Origin: Brevibacillus massiliensis
GTDB lineage: Bacteria > Bacillota > Bacilli > Brevibacillales > Brevibacillaceae
DNA: 64,000 nt
Assembly (NCBI RefSeq): GCF_000311785.1
Contig: NZ_HE978543.1
Location: forward strand, 184,345 to 248,344
Direction of reading: 5' to 3'
The notes beneath the pieces were generated by a model. It made no database searches. It worked only from the letters and a program-made list of their open reading frames with translations, and was not told the DNA's origin. Numbering within the stretch: the first letter of the stretch is position 1; each line of letters opens with the position of its first letter. The position numbers and the translations under genes were made by a program. Below are positions 24,559 through 33,447 of this stretch, in pieces.

Positions 24559-25893
24559 CTACGAATGGGCAGGTTTGCTGATCGAAGCCAACAACTCGGC
24601 AAAGCCCGGAAAGGAGACGTTAATCGCTTCCGCATTGGCAACCGTCGTCTCTCCCTCGGCTGCCAACCCGGCAATGGCCATCGCCATGCCGATGCGGTGG
24701 TCTCCCATGCTGTCGATGGCCGCACCCGTCAATTTCGTGTTTCCTTCGATCACCATGCCGTCCTCTGTGGGCGTCACCTTCGCCCCAAACTTCGTCAACT
24801 GGCTTACAACCGTAGCGATGCGGTCCGTCTCTTTTACCTTCAGCTCGGCCGCGTCACGGATGATCGTCTGTCCGCTCGCCTGCGTCGCCATCACAGCGAT
24901 GACGGGAATTTCGTCAATCAACCTGGGGATCAGATCTCCCTCGATCACGGTGCCGCTCAGCTGGGAGTGATACACATGCAAATCAGCCACCGGCTCTTCG
25001 TTCAAGACGCGTTCGCCTACGATCTCGATCCGGCCGCCCATCGCCTTCACCACATCGATGATCCCGGTGCGCGTCGGATTGATCCCTACCTGTTCGATCA
25101 CCAGTGAACTGCCGGGAACCATCATCACAGCCGCAATCAGGAAAGCAGCGGAAGAAATGTCACCAGGTACGGTAATGGCCCGGCCCTTCAGGGTCTGCCC
25201 GCCGCTCACGGAAACCCGCGTGCCTTCTGTCTTGACCTCGACCCCAAAAGCCCGCAGCATCCGCTCTGTATGGTCCCTTGAGGTGTGGGGTTCTTCTACG
25301 GTGGTCGTTCCCTTTGCCTGCAGTCCCGCCAGCAGAATGGCCGACTTGATCTGGGCGCTAGCCACTGGAGACTGGTAGTGAATCCCCGTCAATTCTTGGC
25401 CGCGGATCGATAAAGGCGTGAACTCGCCATTCTTGCGGCCGTCGATTTTCGCCCCCATTTCGCGGAGCGGACCGACGACCCGGCGCATTGGACGCTTGGC
25501 GATCGATTCGTCTCCCTCGATCACCGTGTGGAAGGGCTGAGTGGACAAAATCCCCGTGAGTAAGCGAATCGTCGTACCGGAGTTGCCGACGTCCAGTTTT
25601 CGCTCCGGTTCTTCCAACCCCCACCAGCCTTTTCCGTGAACAGTCACCTGATCGCCGGATTGCACGATGTCAATTCCCATCCGCCGGAAGCAGTCAATGG
25701 TGCTTAAACAGTCGGCGCCCGCCAAAAAACCGCTGATCTGTGTCGTTCCCTCAGCGAGTGCGCCAAACATGACCGCCCGGTGGGAGATGGACTTGTCCCC
25801 CGGCACCCTGACGGTTCCTTCTATCTTGTCTGCCTTCTGTACACGCAGCACGCTCCCACTCCTCTTCTCTGTGTTAAAAAAGGCCTGCTTCAT
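24559..25893 (-). CDS. aroA: 3-phosphoshikimate 1-carboxyvinyltransferase (EPSP synthase)
   Basis: 444 aa. Joins phosphoenolpyruvate to shikimate 3-phosphate, the sixth shikimate step. Motifs: [20 protein letters not shown] near the N-terminus, [37 protein letters not shown], and [17 protein letters not shown] at the C-terminus. ATG overlaps the tyrA stop by 4 nt. The B. subtilis homologue is called aroE. Last gene of the operon. Confidence 0.97.
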   Translation of the reverse strand: MKQAFFNTEKRSGSVLRVQKADKIEGTVRVPGDKSISHRAVMFGALAEGTTQISGFLAGADCLSTIDCFRRMGIDIVQSGDQVTVHGKGWWGLEEPERKLDVGNSGTTIRLLTGILSTQPFHTVIEGDESIAKRPMRRVVGPLREMGAKIDGRKNGEFTPLSIRGQELTGIHYQSPVASAQIKSAILLAGLQAKGTTTVEEPHTSRDHTERMLRAFGVEVKTEGTRVSVSGGQTLKGRAITVPGDISSAAFLIAAVMMVPGSSLVIEQVGINPTRTGIIDVVKAMGGRIEIVGERVLNEEPVADLHVYHSQLSGTVIEGDLIPRLIDEIPVIAVMATQASGQTIIRDAAELKVKETDRIATVVSQLTKFGAKVTPTEDGMVIEGNTKLTGAAIDSMGDHRIGMAMAIAGLAAEGETTVANAEAINVSFPGFAELLASISKPAHS

Positions 25894-26996
25894 CCTCTGC
25901 GATACACATTGTAGTCAAAGAAGTGAAGCAGTTCTTCCCCTTTTTCCATTTCCGCCTCGCTGCGGAAGGTGATTTTCAGCACCCCGAAGATATCTTCGCG
26001 CGTCTCCAAGATCTCGATGTTGGTAATGCTGATCTGTTTTGCCCCGAGCAGAGTGGTAATCCTGCCGATCTCTCCGGGGTGGTCGGGGATGTCCAGATAA
26101 AGATCGTAGAGCGGCGGCAGGGCACCTTTCTTGCGCTCCGGCAGTTGGTCCCGGAAATCGCGCGCGCTGCGGAAAAAGTTTTCGATCTCTTCCGCTTCTC
26201 CGGCCTCCACCAACCTCATGATGCGATCCAATTCCGCCCGCCAGTCCGCAGCGATTTTGAGCAGATGATCGCGATTGTTCAGCAATATGTCCCGCCACAT
26301 CCGCGGATTGCTGGATGCGATCCGCGTTATGTCGCGGAATCCCCCGGCAGCCAGGCGGTAGTACCAGTCGTTGCCCTCATTGTACCGGGAGACCTGGTTT
26401 ACCAGCGCGGAAGCTATGATATGGGGGAAGTGACTGACCGCTCCAACCACTTGATCGTGTTCGGCGGGGTCCATTACGACCACCTTCGCCCGGGTGTAAG
26501 ACAGGATATGCGCCAGCCGCTCTACCTCATGGGCCGGGACATCGGCACCTGGGGTCAAAACGTAAAACGCATTTTCAAACAAGCGCTCGGATGCTGCCTC
26601 GACCCCTGATTTGTGCGAGCCGGCCATTGGATGGCCGCCGATAAAAGTGATCTGTTTGTCGGTCAGGGCTTGTGCATAGCGGACCACCTTGCTCTTCGTA
26701 CTGCCGACGTCCGTTACGATCGCCCCTGCTTTCAGCTCTAATTCGACCAGCCTGTCAATCAGCCTGTATATCTGTTCAACAGGTGCCGCTATGATGATGA
26801 CATCCGCGTCTCGCACCGCCGTCTGCAAATCCGTCGTTCCGGCATGGATGACGCCGCCCGTCAGTGCTTTGTCCAGGTAATCCTGGCGAACGTCAAAGCC
26901 GATCAGACGGAAATCGGGATTTTCTTTCAGCGCCAGAGCCACCGACCCGCCGATCAAGCCAACGCCAAGAACGGCGATTGTAGTTTTCATCTCCAC
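25890..26996 (-). CDS. tyrA: Prephenate dehydrogenase with C-terminal ACT domain
   Basis: 368 aa (GTG at 26996; an ATG two codons later at 26990 may be the real start). NAD-binding motif [17 protein letters not shown] at the N-terminus, [14 protein letters not shown] and [15 protein letters not shown] in the catalytic helical domain, and an ACT domain from about 295 ([19 protein letters not shown]). Oxidatively decarboxylates prephenate for tyrosine; the ACT domain suggests feedback control by an amino acid. Lies 65 nt after hisC. Confidence 0.96.
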   Translation of the reverse strand: MEMKTTIAVLGVGLIGGSVALALKENPDFRLIGFDVRQDYLDKALTGGVIHAGTTDLQTAVRDADVIIIAAPVEQIYRLIDRLVELELKAGAIVTDVGSTKSKVVRYAQALTDKQITFIGGHPMAGSHKSGVEAASERLFENAFYVLTPGADVPAHEVERLAHILSYTRAKVVVMDPAEHDQVVGAVSHFPHIIASALVNQVSRYNEGNDWYYRLAAGGFRDITRIASSNPRMWRDILLNNRDHLLKIAADWRAELDRIMRLVEAGEAEEIENFFRSARDFRDQLPERKKGALPPLYDLYLDIPDHPGEIGRITTLLGAKQISITNIEILETREDIFGVLKITFRSEAEMEKGEELLHFFDYNVYRRG

Positions 26997-27061
26997 GTTC
27001 CTCTTTCCAGAATTGGTAGTGTAATCCGTTCAGAAATCATAGCTGTCATCTGCAGGCAGGA

Positions 27062-28159
27062 TTATTGCGGCATCGCTTCCGTGACGACTTCTTCCAAAGC
27101 GGCCAACAGCTTTTCGTTCTGCTCCGCCGTTCCGACGGTGATCCGCTGGTATCCCGGGAAGCCGAGCGCGCTGCCTGAGCGCACGATAATTCCTTTTCGC
27201 AGCAGCTTGTTGAACACTTCCGTGGAATCCTGCTTCAGGTCGACCAGGATAAAGTTGGTCTGCGAAGGGTAATACTTCAGACCCCACTGGTCAAACTTAT
27301 CGGTGAGCTGCCCCAGCCCCTGGCGGTTTTTCTCCCGGCAGTTTGCGACGAACTCCTGATCGGCCAGAGCAGCGCGCGCCGCAGCTTGAGACAGGCTGCC
27401 TGTGTTGAACGGCTCGCGGACGTGGTTCAGGTCGGAAATGATCTTTTCCGCAGCGACGCCGTACCCGACCCGGAGCGAAGCCAAACCGTATATCTTGGAG
27501 AACGTCCGCAGAATGATCAGGTTGGGGTGCGCCGCGAGCATGGGAATCGTCTGCGGGTACTCCGGCGCGACGACGTACTCGTAATAGGCTTCGTCCATGA
27601 CGACCAGCACATCGCTCGGCACCTTTTTCAGAAACGCTGTCAGTTCCGCCTCCGTCACAATCGTCCCGGTGGGGTTGTTGGGATTGCAGACCCAGACGAC
27701 ACGGGTTTTATCGTTAATGGCCGCAGCCATGGCCTCCAGATCGTGCACGCCGTCTTTGAGCGGCACTTCGATCAGTTCGGTACCCTCGATGATCGCATTG
27801 GAACGATATTGGGAAAAAGTCGGGGTCGCCATCACCGTATTGGTATCTTCCCCCAGATAGGCGCGGGCGATCATCAGAATGATCTCATCCGACCCGTTGC
27901 CAAAGATCAGTTGATCCGGTTTTACGCCCAAAAAATCGGCAACTTCCCAGCGGAGCTCCATGCTTCCCCCGTCCGGGTACACGGCCAGGTCGTCCAGTCC
28001 CGCCGCAATTGCCGCTTTCGCTTTTGGCGAACAGCCGTACGGATTTTCGTTTGACGCCAATTTAATCACTTCCGTCAGGCCCAACTCCCGCTTGACCTCA
28101 TCGATCGGTTTGCCCGGTTGGTAGACGGGTGCATCCAGTATTCGCTCTTTCGGTCTCAT
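27062..28159 (-). CDS. hisC: Histidinol-phosphate aminotransferase (aromatic aminotransferase)
   Basis: 365 aa, fold type I PLP enzyme. LASNENPYGCSPKAKAAI, NGSDEIILMIARAYLGE, VWVCNPNNPTGTIV, and the PLP lysine in RTFSKIYGLASLRVGYG. At this position in the trp-tyr cluster the Bacillus enzyme works in both histidine and tyrosine/phenylalanine synthesis; that dual use is inferred here from the neighbourhood. Confidence 0.96.
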   Translation of the reverse strand: MRPKERILDAPVYQPGKPIDEVKRELGLTEVIKLASNENPYGCSPKAKAAIAAGLDDLAVYPDGGSMELRWEVADFLGVKPDQLIFGNGSDEIILMIARAYLGEDTNTVMATPTFSQYRSNAIIEGTELIEVPLKDGVHDLEAMAAAINDKTRVVWVCNPNNPTGTIVTEAELTAFLKKVPSDVLVVMDEAYYEYVVAPEYPQTIPMLAAHPNLIILRTFSKIYGLASLRVGYGVAAEKIISDLNHVREPFNTGSLSQAAARAALADQEFVANCREKNRQGLGQLTDKFDQWGLKYYPSQTNFILVDLKQDSTEVFNKLLRKGIIVRSGSALGFPGYQRITVGTAEQNEKLLAALEEVVTEAMPQ

Positions 28160-28189
28160 GACCTTATCACTCCAAACAGGTTTTTCCTG

Positions 28190-29008
28190 TTATTTTAACG
28201 CACTTGATAATGTTTGTACAAATGTTTTTACTTTCGCAATTCCTTCCTCCACCGTTTCCGGCTTTTCCAGAAGCGGCAGATTCCGTTCGATTTCCTTGAC
28301 AATCGCGCTGCCGACGATGACACCTTCAGCGTGCCGGGCCACTTCTCGCACCTGATCCGGCGTCGAAATGCCAAACCCTACGCCAAGCGGAACGCTGGTG
28401 CAAGACCTCACCCGCTTGAGGAACGGGACCAGGTTGGAATTCAGCCCGCTGCGCGTCCCCGTAACGCCGAGTGAAGAGACACAATAGAGAAAACCGCTCG
28501 CCTGTTCGCCGATCATGGCGATCCGCTGATCAGACGTCGGCGCGACCAGGGAGATCAGGTGAAGTCCGTTTTGATTCGCCGCCGCCAGCGCTTCCTGATT
28601 TTCCTCATACGGCAAGTCAGGGATGATGATGCCATCCCCGCCGCACTCAGCCAAGCGCTCAAACAAGCGACCGACGCCGTACTGCAGCACCGGGTTGTAA
28701 TAGGTGAACAGGACAAGCGGAATCGTAACCCCTGAATCCCGCAGCTCTTTTATCACCTCAAGCACGTGCTGGATCGTCGTCCCCGCCTGCAAGGCGCGCT
28801 GGGAAGCCCGTTGAATGACCGGACCGTCGGCAAGCGGATCTGAATAGGGAACGCCGAGCTCGATCAAGTCCGCCCCGCCTTCGATAAGCGCGTGGATGAG
28901 CCGGACACTGGTACCAAGAGACGGATCGCCCGTCGTAATAAACGGGATAAACCGCTTTTTCTCCCGCTCGGCAAACAGTTCGTCAATGCGATTCTTCACA
29001 CCACTCAT
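28190..29008 (-). CDS. trpA: Tryptophan synthase alpha chain
   Basis: 272 aa TIM barrel. Cleaves indole-3-glycerol phosphate to indole. Catalytic Glu in [20 protein letters not shown], Asp in IIPDLPYEE, and phosphate-binding GTRSGLN and [10 protein letters not shown]. The ATG overlaps trpB's stop by 4 nt. Confidence 0.97.
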   Translation of the reverse strand: MSGVKNRIDELFAEREKKRFIPFITTGDPSLGTSVRLIHALIEGGADLIELGVPYSDPLADGPVIQRASQRALQAGTTIQHVLEVIKELRDSGVTIPLVLFTYYNPVLQYGVGRLFERLAECGGDGIIIPDLPYEENQEALAAANQNGLHLISLVAPTSDQRIAMIGEQASGFLYCVSSLGVTGTRSGLNSNLVPFLKRVRSCTSVPLGVGFGISTPDQVREVARHAEGVIVGSAIVKEIERNLPLLEKPETVEEGIAKVKTFVQTLSSALK

Positions 29009-30234
29009 GCTCCGGTCCCCCCTTGCCCGCCGGCGTCCAGTCTCGTTTGCAGCGTCGCGACATCTTTGTCCCCGCGGCCGGACAGACAGATCACGATGAC
29101 CTGCTCTTTCGGCAGCGTCGGAGCCAGTTTGACGACTTCGGCCACAGCGTGGGCACTCTCCAAAGCGGGGATGATCCCCTCCGTCCGGCAGAGCAGCTGC
29201 AGGGCCTCGAGCGCTTCCGAATCGGTCACGGATGCGTAGTGAACGCGCCCCGTGTCCTTCAAGTAGGCATGCTCCGGTCCTACGCCGGGGTAGTCGAGTC
29301 CGGCGGAGATGGAGTGCGCTTCCTGCACCTGCCCGTACTCATCCTGCAGCAGATAGGTCAAGGCACCGTGGATGACGCCCGGCCTGCCCAGTGTCAGGGT
29401 GGCGGCGTGTTTGTCAGTAGACAGCCCGTGACCGGCCGCTTCTACGCCGCGAAGCCTGACATCGTCGTGGATGAACGGATAAAACATGCCCATCGCGTTG
29501 CTGCCGCCGCCGACACATGCGACCACCTCATCCGGCAGCCGGCCGATTTGCTCCAGGATCTGTTCGCGCGTCTCTTCGCCGATGATCTTCTGGAATTCCC
29601 GCACCATGTAGGGATAAGGGTGCGGTCCGACGACAGAACCGATGATGTAAAACGTCTCGTCCACATTTGTCACCCAGTAGCGAATCGCTTCATTGGTCGC
29701 GTCTTTCAGCGTTCGGGTGCCCGTTGTCGCCGGAATGACTTCCGCGCCGAGAAGCCGCATCCGAAAGACGTTCAACTCTTGCCGCTTGATGTCTTCTTCG
29801 CCCATAAAAACCTTGCACTCAAGCCCGAGCTGTGCCGCTACTGTCGCGCTGGCGACGCCGTGCTGGCCCGCGCCGGTCTCGGCGATCACCTTCTTCTTCC
29901 CCATCCGCTTTGCCAAGAGACCTTGTCCGAGCGCGTTGTTCAGCTTATGGGCACCGGTGTGGTTCAAATCTTCCCGCTTGAGGTATATCTGCGCCCCGCC
30001 CAGCGCCTCTGTCAGCCTCCGCGCGTGGTAGAGCGGTGTCGGTCTGCCGGCGTAGCGCTGCAGCAGGTGGTGCAGCTCCGATACGAACTGCGGGTCGCTC
30101 ACTGCTTCCGCAAACGCGCTCTCCAGTTCCGTCAGTGCCGACATCAGCGTCTCCGGCACGTACTTGCCGCCAAACCGGCCGTAGCGCCCTGCCGAATCGG
30201 GCACTGATGTCTCAGTTCCTGCTCTGCCTGTCAT
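29005..30234 (-). CDS. trpB: Tryptophan synthase beta chain
   Basis: 409 aa. PLP enzyme that joins indole with serine. Signature [22 protein letters not shown] lysine in [18 protein letters not shown], catalytic Glu in [12 protein letters not shown], phosphate loop GGGSNAMG. The ATG overlaps the trpF end by 23 nt; the N-terminus has about 12 extra residues relative to shorter homologues. Confidence 0.98.
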   Translation of the reverse strand: MTGRAGTETSVPDSAGRYGRFGGKYVPETLMSALTELESAFAEAVSDPQFVSELHHLLQRYAGRPTPLYHARRLTEALGGAQIYLKREDLNHTGAHKLNNALGQGLLAKRMGKKKVIAETGAGQHGVASATVAAQLGLECKVFMGEEDIKRQELNVFRMRLLGAEVIPATTGTRTLKDATNEAIRYWVTNVDETFYIIGSVVGPHPYPYMVREFQKIIGEETREQILEQIGRLPDEVVACVGGGSNAMGMFYPFIHDDVRLRGVEAAGHGLSTDKHAATLTLGRPGVIHGALTYLLQDEYGQVQEAHSISAGLDYPGVGPEHAYLKDTGRVHYASVTDSEALEALQLLCRTEGIIPALESAHAVAEVVKLAPTLPKEQVIVICLSGRGDKDVATLQTRLDAGGQGGTGA

Positions 30235-30865
30235 ACTCCCTCACCCTTTCTAACAGTTGCGTTATCTTGCCGTGGTCTTTTTGTCCGTCCGTTTCCACAC
30301 CGCTGGAAATGTCAATCGCTTCCGGCCGGTAACCTTCCAGCAGCTCTCCCAGGTTGTCCAGGTGAATGCCGCCCGCCACAAAAAACGGCGTGTCTCCCGC
30401 CAGCTTCCGCAGCCGGGGAATCTCCGTCCAGGCAAACCGTTTTCCCGTTCCGCCGGCCAGCTTCTGATCGTGCGTGTCAAACAGAAACGCATCCACCTGC
30501 GGACGGTACGACTCAAGCTCGTCGGAAAGCTCTTTTCCTTCCCCGATGCTGATCGCCTTCCAGACCTGAAGGGAAAACCGCTTGCGCACGTTCGCACAGA
30601 AATCAGGCGACTCCTGGCCGTGCAGTTGAATGACCTGAAGCGGGGCTACACTTAGCACCCGCTCCAGTTCTGTCAGCGTCGGATTGACAAACACCCCGAC
30701 AGCGGCGGGATGTTCAGGGACTTGCCGAAGCATTTCACCTGCCGCCTCTGCGGTAACTTGTCGCCGGCTTTTGGCAAAGACAAAGCCGACGTAGTCTGCG
30801 CGGCTTCGGGCAAGCAGTTCCAGTGTTTCAACACGGGTGATCCCGCAGATCTTCACTCTTGTCAT
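30212..30865 (-). CDS. trpF: Phosphoribosylanthranilate isomerase
   Basis: 217 aa TIM barrel. Catalytic Cys in [15 protein letters not shown] at the N-terminus, general acid Asp in [20 protein letters not shown], and phosphate-binding AGGIHLDN and [15 protein letters not shown]. The ATG overlaps trpC's stop by 4 nt. Confidence 0.97.
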   Translation of the reverse strand: MTRVKICGITRVETLELLARSRADYVGFVFAKSRRQVTAEAAGEMLRQVPEHPAAVGVFVNPTLTELERVLSVAPLQVIQLHGQESPDFCANVRKRFSLQVWKAISIGEGKELSDELESYRPQVDAFLFDTHDQKLAGGTGKRFAWTEIPRLRKLAGDTPFFVAGGIHLDNLGELLEGYRPEAIDISSGVETDGQKDHGKITQLLERVREYDRQSRN

Positions 30866-31671
30866 TGCCGACTCTCCTGACTTGTACCCGTTTTGCTGCC
30901 AACCAAATCGATCACGGCCCCTGTCACATCCGCCTGCCGCATGAAATGCTCTCCCACCAGGACGGCCCGCGCTCCCGCCCGATGAACGAAGTCAATGTCA
31001 GCAGGAGTGGAGATCCCGCTCTCGCTCACGACCGGGATCCCGGCCGGTACAGCCGAGATGAGCTCTTCTGTGACCTTCAGGGTGGTGTCAAAGGTTCGCA
31101 AGTTGCGGTTGTTGATGCCAAGCAGCGCCGGTTTGATGACGCCGAGCACTTGCTCCAATTCGGCGCGATCGTGGACTTCCACCAAAGCATCCATCCCGAA
31201 GGACTCGGCCACCTGGGCGTAGTCGCGCAATTGGTGCGGATCCAGGATCGCCGCGATGAGCAGAATGCAATCGGCGCCATACGCCCTGGCCTCGACGATT
31301 TGCAATTCGTCAATGATGAAATCTTTGCGCAGGATTGGCACGTCAACGACAGACCGCACCCGCTGCAAGTACTCAAGACTGCCTTGGAAATACTGCTCGT
31401 CTGTCAGGACGGACATCGCTTCCACTCCTGCGGCAGCATAGCAGCCGGCGAGCTTCTCCGGATCGAAATCGGGGCGAATCAGCCCTTTGGACGGCGAGGC
31501 TTTTTTAATTTCGGCGATCACACTGACGGGGCGCGGGCTCTCGATCAACGCACGGGAAAACCCGCGGGGGGCCGCCATTTGTTTCGCTTGTTGGTATAAT
31601 CCGAATGTATCTGTATTTGCCTTTAATCTGGCGACTTCTTCCCGCTTGCTTTCCACGATTTTATGAAGCAT
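30862..31671 (-). CDS. trpC: Indole-3-glycerol phosphate synthase
   Basis: 269 aa. Catalytic residues in IAEIKKASPSKGLIRPDFDP, LRKDFIIDELQIVEARAYGA, LGINNRNLRTFDTTL and VVSESGISTPADI. Closes the indole ring before TrpAB. Its start overlaps the trpD end by 11 nt. Confidence 0.97.
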   Translation of the reverse strand: MLHKIVESKREEVARLKANTDTFGLYQQAKQMAAPRGFSRALIESPRPVSVIAEIKKASPSKGLIRPDFDPEKLAGCYAAAGVEAMSVLTDEQYFQGSLEYLQRVRSVVDVPILRKDFIIDELQIVEARAYGADCILLIAAILDPHQLRDYAQVAESFGMDALVEVHDRAELEQVLGVIKPALLGINNRNLRTFDTTLKVTEELISAVPAGIPVVSESGISTPADIDFVHRAGARAVLVGEHFMRQADVTGAVIDLVGSKTGTSQESRQ

Positions 31672-32686
31672 CCATCAAACCTCCCGCTATCTCCCTGATC
31701 TGTCTCAATTTTTTCATGACCTCTCCACTGTCAATCAACTCGGCTGCGCGAATGACACCGTGGCCAATCGACGCGGCCTGATCAGCCAGATATAGAATCG
31801 CGCCGGCATTGAGCAGGACGATATCACGCGCCGCGCCGCGTTTTCCGGAGAATACGTCTTCGATGATTGCGGCATTGTAGGCAGCGTCTCCGCCGCGAAT
31901 CTCATCAATCGTGCGCCGCTCCAGACCTAACTCTTCCGGATTTACCTCGTAGCTGCGAATTTCTCCATCTTTCAGTTCCGTAACCCAGCTTTTCCCTGTA
32001 ATGGTTAATTCGTCCAATCCGTCCTCACCCGCAACGATGAGCGCCCGCTCCACGTTCAGTTCGCGAAGCGCCTCGGCCACGACGGACAGCAAGCTGGCAT
32101 CGTAGATGCCCATCAGCTGGCGTTTTGCCCCCGCGGGGTTGGTGAGCGGCCCCAGCAGGTTGAACACGGTACGCACGGCCAGTTCTTTTCGCGGGGCTGC
32201 CGCGTGTTTCATCGCCTGATGGTACAGCGGCGCAAACAAAAAGCAAAGGTTGGTCTCGACCAAGCAGGATACCGCGGTCTCCGGAGACATCATAATCGGG
32301 ATGCCCAGAGCTTCCAGCACGTCAGCGCTGCCGCTCTTGCTGGAGACGGCGCGGTTGCCGTGTTTGGCAATCCTCGCTCCGCCGCTCGCAGCGACAATCG
32401 CCGCCGCTGTCGAGATGTTAAACGTATTGCTGCCGTCGCCGCCTGTTCCGCAAGCGTCGATCAATCCCTCGCCGGGAAGCGGCAGCCGCAGTGCCCGCTC
32501 CCGCATCGCCTGGGCAAATCCGATAACCTCCTCGACCTGCTCCCCTTTCATCCGCAAAGCTGCCAGAAAGGCGCCGATCTGTGCGGCGGTCGCTTTTCCG
32601 TCCATGATCATACCCATCGCCTCACGGGCGGTCTCACGATCCAGATGTTCCTTTTTGATCAATTTCTCCAGCGTTACTGGCAGCAT
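31661..32686 (-). CDS. trpD: Anthranilate phosphoribosyltransferase
   Basis: 341 aa. Glycine-rich PRPP site DACGTGGDGSNTFNISTAAA at about 79-98, KHGNRAVSSKSGSADVLEALG, and GEDGLDELT. ATG 32686 has GGAGG eight bases upstream. It is the first recognisable enzyme of the operon: trpE, which comes first in B. subtilis, is not here. The start overlaps the end of a 53-codon frame (32674-32835) by 13 nt. Confidence 0.97.
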   Translation of the reverse strand: MLPVTLEKLIKKEHLDRETAREAMGMIMDGKATAAQIGAFLAALRMKGEQVEEVIGFAQAMRERALRLPLPGEGLIDACGTGGDGSNTFNISTAAAIVAASGGARIAKHGNRAVSSKSGSADVLEALGIPIMMSPETAVSCLVETNLCFLFAPLYHQAMKHAAAPRKELAVRTVFNLLGPLTNPAGAKRQLMGIYDASLLSVVAEALRELNVERALIVAGEDGLDELTITGKSWVTELKDGEIRSYEVNPEELGLERRTIDEIRGGDAAYNAAIIEDVFSGKRGAARDIVLLNAGAILYLADQAASIGHGVIRAAELIDSGEVMKKLRQIREIAGGLMDAS

Positions 32687-32835
32687 GGGGATACCTCCTC
32701 TACGGCTAAGAATGGATTTCTCGAGTACCTGTCAATGAGCCTTTCCATGATGGGCAGCGATCGCAAACGAGCGGGGGGAAGGGAGTGACGCAATACTGAC
32801 AGTTTCGCCCTTGGATCTAAAGGAAAATACAACAT
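32674..32835 (-). CDS. 53-aa reading frame between the TRAP leader and trpD (trpE position)
   Basis: ATG 32835 with GGAGAGG ten bases upstream; begins MLYFPLDPRAKLSVLRHS and ends with TAA inside trpD. The sequence is basic with Pro/Leu/Arg, no membrane segment and no family recognised; I could not match it to the N-terminus of anthranilate synthase. Translation would put ribosomes at the trpD start, so it may serve to couple trpD to TRAP control. It may be a remnant, a true small protein, or a leader frame only. Confidence 0.5.
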   Translation of the reverse strand: MLYFPLDPRAKLSVLRHSLPPARLRSLPIMERLIDRYSRNPFLAVEEVSPCCQ

Positions 32836-32845
32836 AGAAATGACA

Positions 32846-32867
32846 CCTCTCCTGTAATGGAGAAGAG
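32846..32867 (-). promoter_or_regulatory. Possible ribosome-site-sequestering hairpin in the trp leader
   Basis: In the RNA, CUCUUCUC (32867-32860) can pair with the ribosome site GGAGAGG (32852-32846), hiding it. The same CUCUUCUC is exactly complementary to GAGAAGAG, which occurs three times in the TRAP site upstream. TRAP binding to the repeats would free the pyrimidine tract to hide the ribosome site; without TRAP the repeats could hold it. This mirrors TRAP control of trpE translation in B. subtilis. The pairing is read by eye, not folded. Confidence 0.5.
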
Positions 32868-32884
32868 GAAGGAAGGAAAATAGC

Positions 32885-32910
32885 AAAAAAATCCAGGAAG
32901 AGTCCTGGAT
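32885..32910 (-). terminator. Intrinsic terminator of the trp leader (attenuator)
   Basis: Perfect 8-bp stem ATCCAGGA / TCCTGGAT with 4-nt loop (32910-32891) followed by seven T residues. It lies 26 nt after the last TRAP triplet. Its 5' arm and loop contain GACTCT, complementary to AGAGTC inside the TRAP site (32962-32957), a possible antiterminator pairing. Confidence 0.88.
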
Positions 32911-32935
32911 TTTAGATGTACAAATAGACACCTGT

Positions 32936-32988
32936 CTCAGCTCTTCTCTTCTCATCGACTCTCTTCTCTTCTTGCTTACTCTCTGCTC
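32936..32988 (-). promoter_or_regulatory. TRAP binding site: eleven triplet registers with 5-nt period
   Basis: Minus-strand triplets begin every 5 nt. Using the lowest coordinate of each: GAG at 32986, 32981, 32966, 32961, 32951, 32946, 32941 and 32936; AAG at 32971. The register at 32976 reads TAA, with AAG one base away, and that at 32956 reads TCG. Eleven registers match the eleven subunits of the TRAP ring, each of which binds one (G/U)AG. mtrB, coding for TRAP, is at 43173-43403. Confidence 0.92.
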
Positions 32989-33048
32989 TGCTGTAACGAA
33001 CGTGATTCTGCAATACAGTCTACATAACTCTACTTAACTAGTTTCAAC

Positions 33049-33075
33049 TCTATAGCAGAATGCCGCGAATGTCAA
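33049..33075 (-). promoter_or_regulatory. Promoter candidate of the trp operon
   Basis: Minus-strand TTGACA (33075-33070) and TATAGA (33054-33049) with TGC before the -10 (extended -10), spacer 15 bp, overlapping the aroH stop. Transcription would start near 33042, about 55 nt before the TRAP site. Read-through from aroH is also possible. Confidence 0.5.
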
Positions 33076-33446
33076 CCGCGATTTGTCAAATCAGGACGGA
33101 GCCTGACCGCTTCCCGCAGAAAGACGTGCTTGATCTCGCGCTGTCCCTTGTCTGTATTGACATGCATCATCACGCGGATACAGCGAGGGAGGCTGCCGAC
33201 GACCGGTATCTCCCGTGCGCACATCAGCGGGACGTACTCCCATCCGGGTATCTGTCGCGCAGCCTGGGCCGGGAAGACGGCGTCCAGATCCTGTGTCGTC
33301 GTTAAAATGACGCTGGCCACATCGTCGGCCTCCACCTGGTTTAACCGAATCATTTCCCTCAACAGTTCCAAAGTGGCGGAAACCATATCTTCCGCGCTGT
33401 TTTTTTCAACGGTGATTGCTCCCCTTATCCCCCGTACCTTCATCAC
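33072..33446 (-). CDS. aroH: Chorismate mutase, AroH type
   Basis: 124 aa, the length of the Bacillus monofunctional AroH trimer. Motifs: VRGIRGAITVEKNSAEDM, ATLELLREMIRLNQVEADDV, FPAQAARQIPGWEYVPLMC, and CIRVMMHVNTDKGQREIKHV with active-site Arg. Makes prephenate for Phe/Tyr. An extra Met precedes; either may start. It ends at the trp leader and follows aroB by 1 nt. Confidence 0.96.
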   Translation of the reverse strand: MMKVRGIRGAITVEKNSAEDMVSATLELLREMIRLNQVEADDVASVILTTTQDLDAVFPAQAARQIPGWEYVPLMCAREIPVVGSLPRCIRVMMHVNTDKGQREIKHVFLREAVRLRPDLTNRG

Positions 33447-33447
33447 T

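Noticed and set aside
29023..30207. 394-codon open frame on the plus strand
   Set aside because: It is fully antisense to trpB, whose catalytic motifs are unmistakable; GC-rich codon usage leaves long open frames on the opposite strand. No ribosome site or family motif.
32690..33060. T-box or tryptophan leader-peptide attenuator before trpD
   Set aside because: No T-box GGUGGNACCGCG element and no run of Trp codons; the 5-nt-spaced GAG repeats explain the leader as a TRAP site instead.
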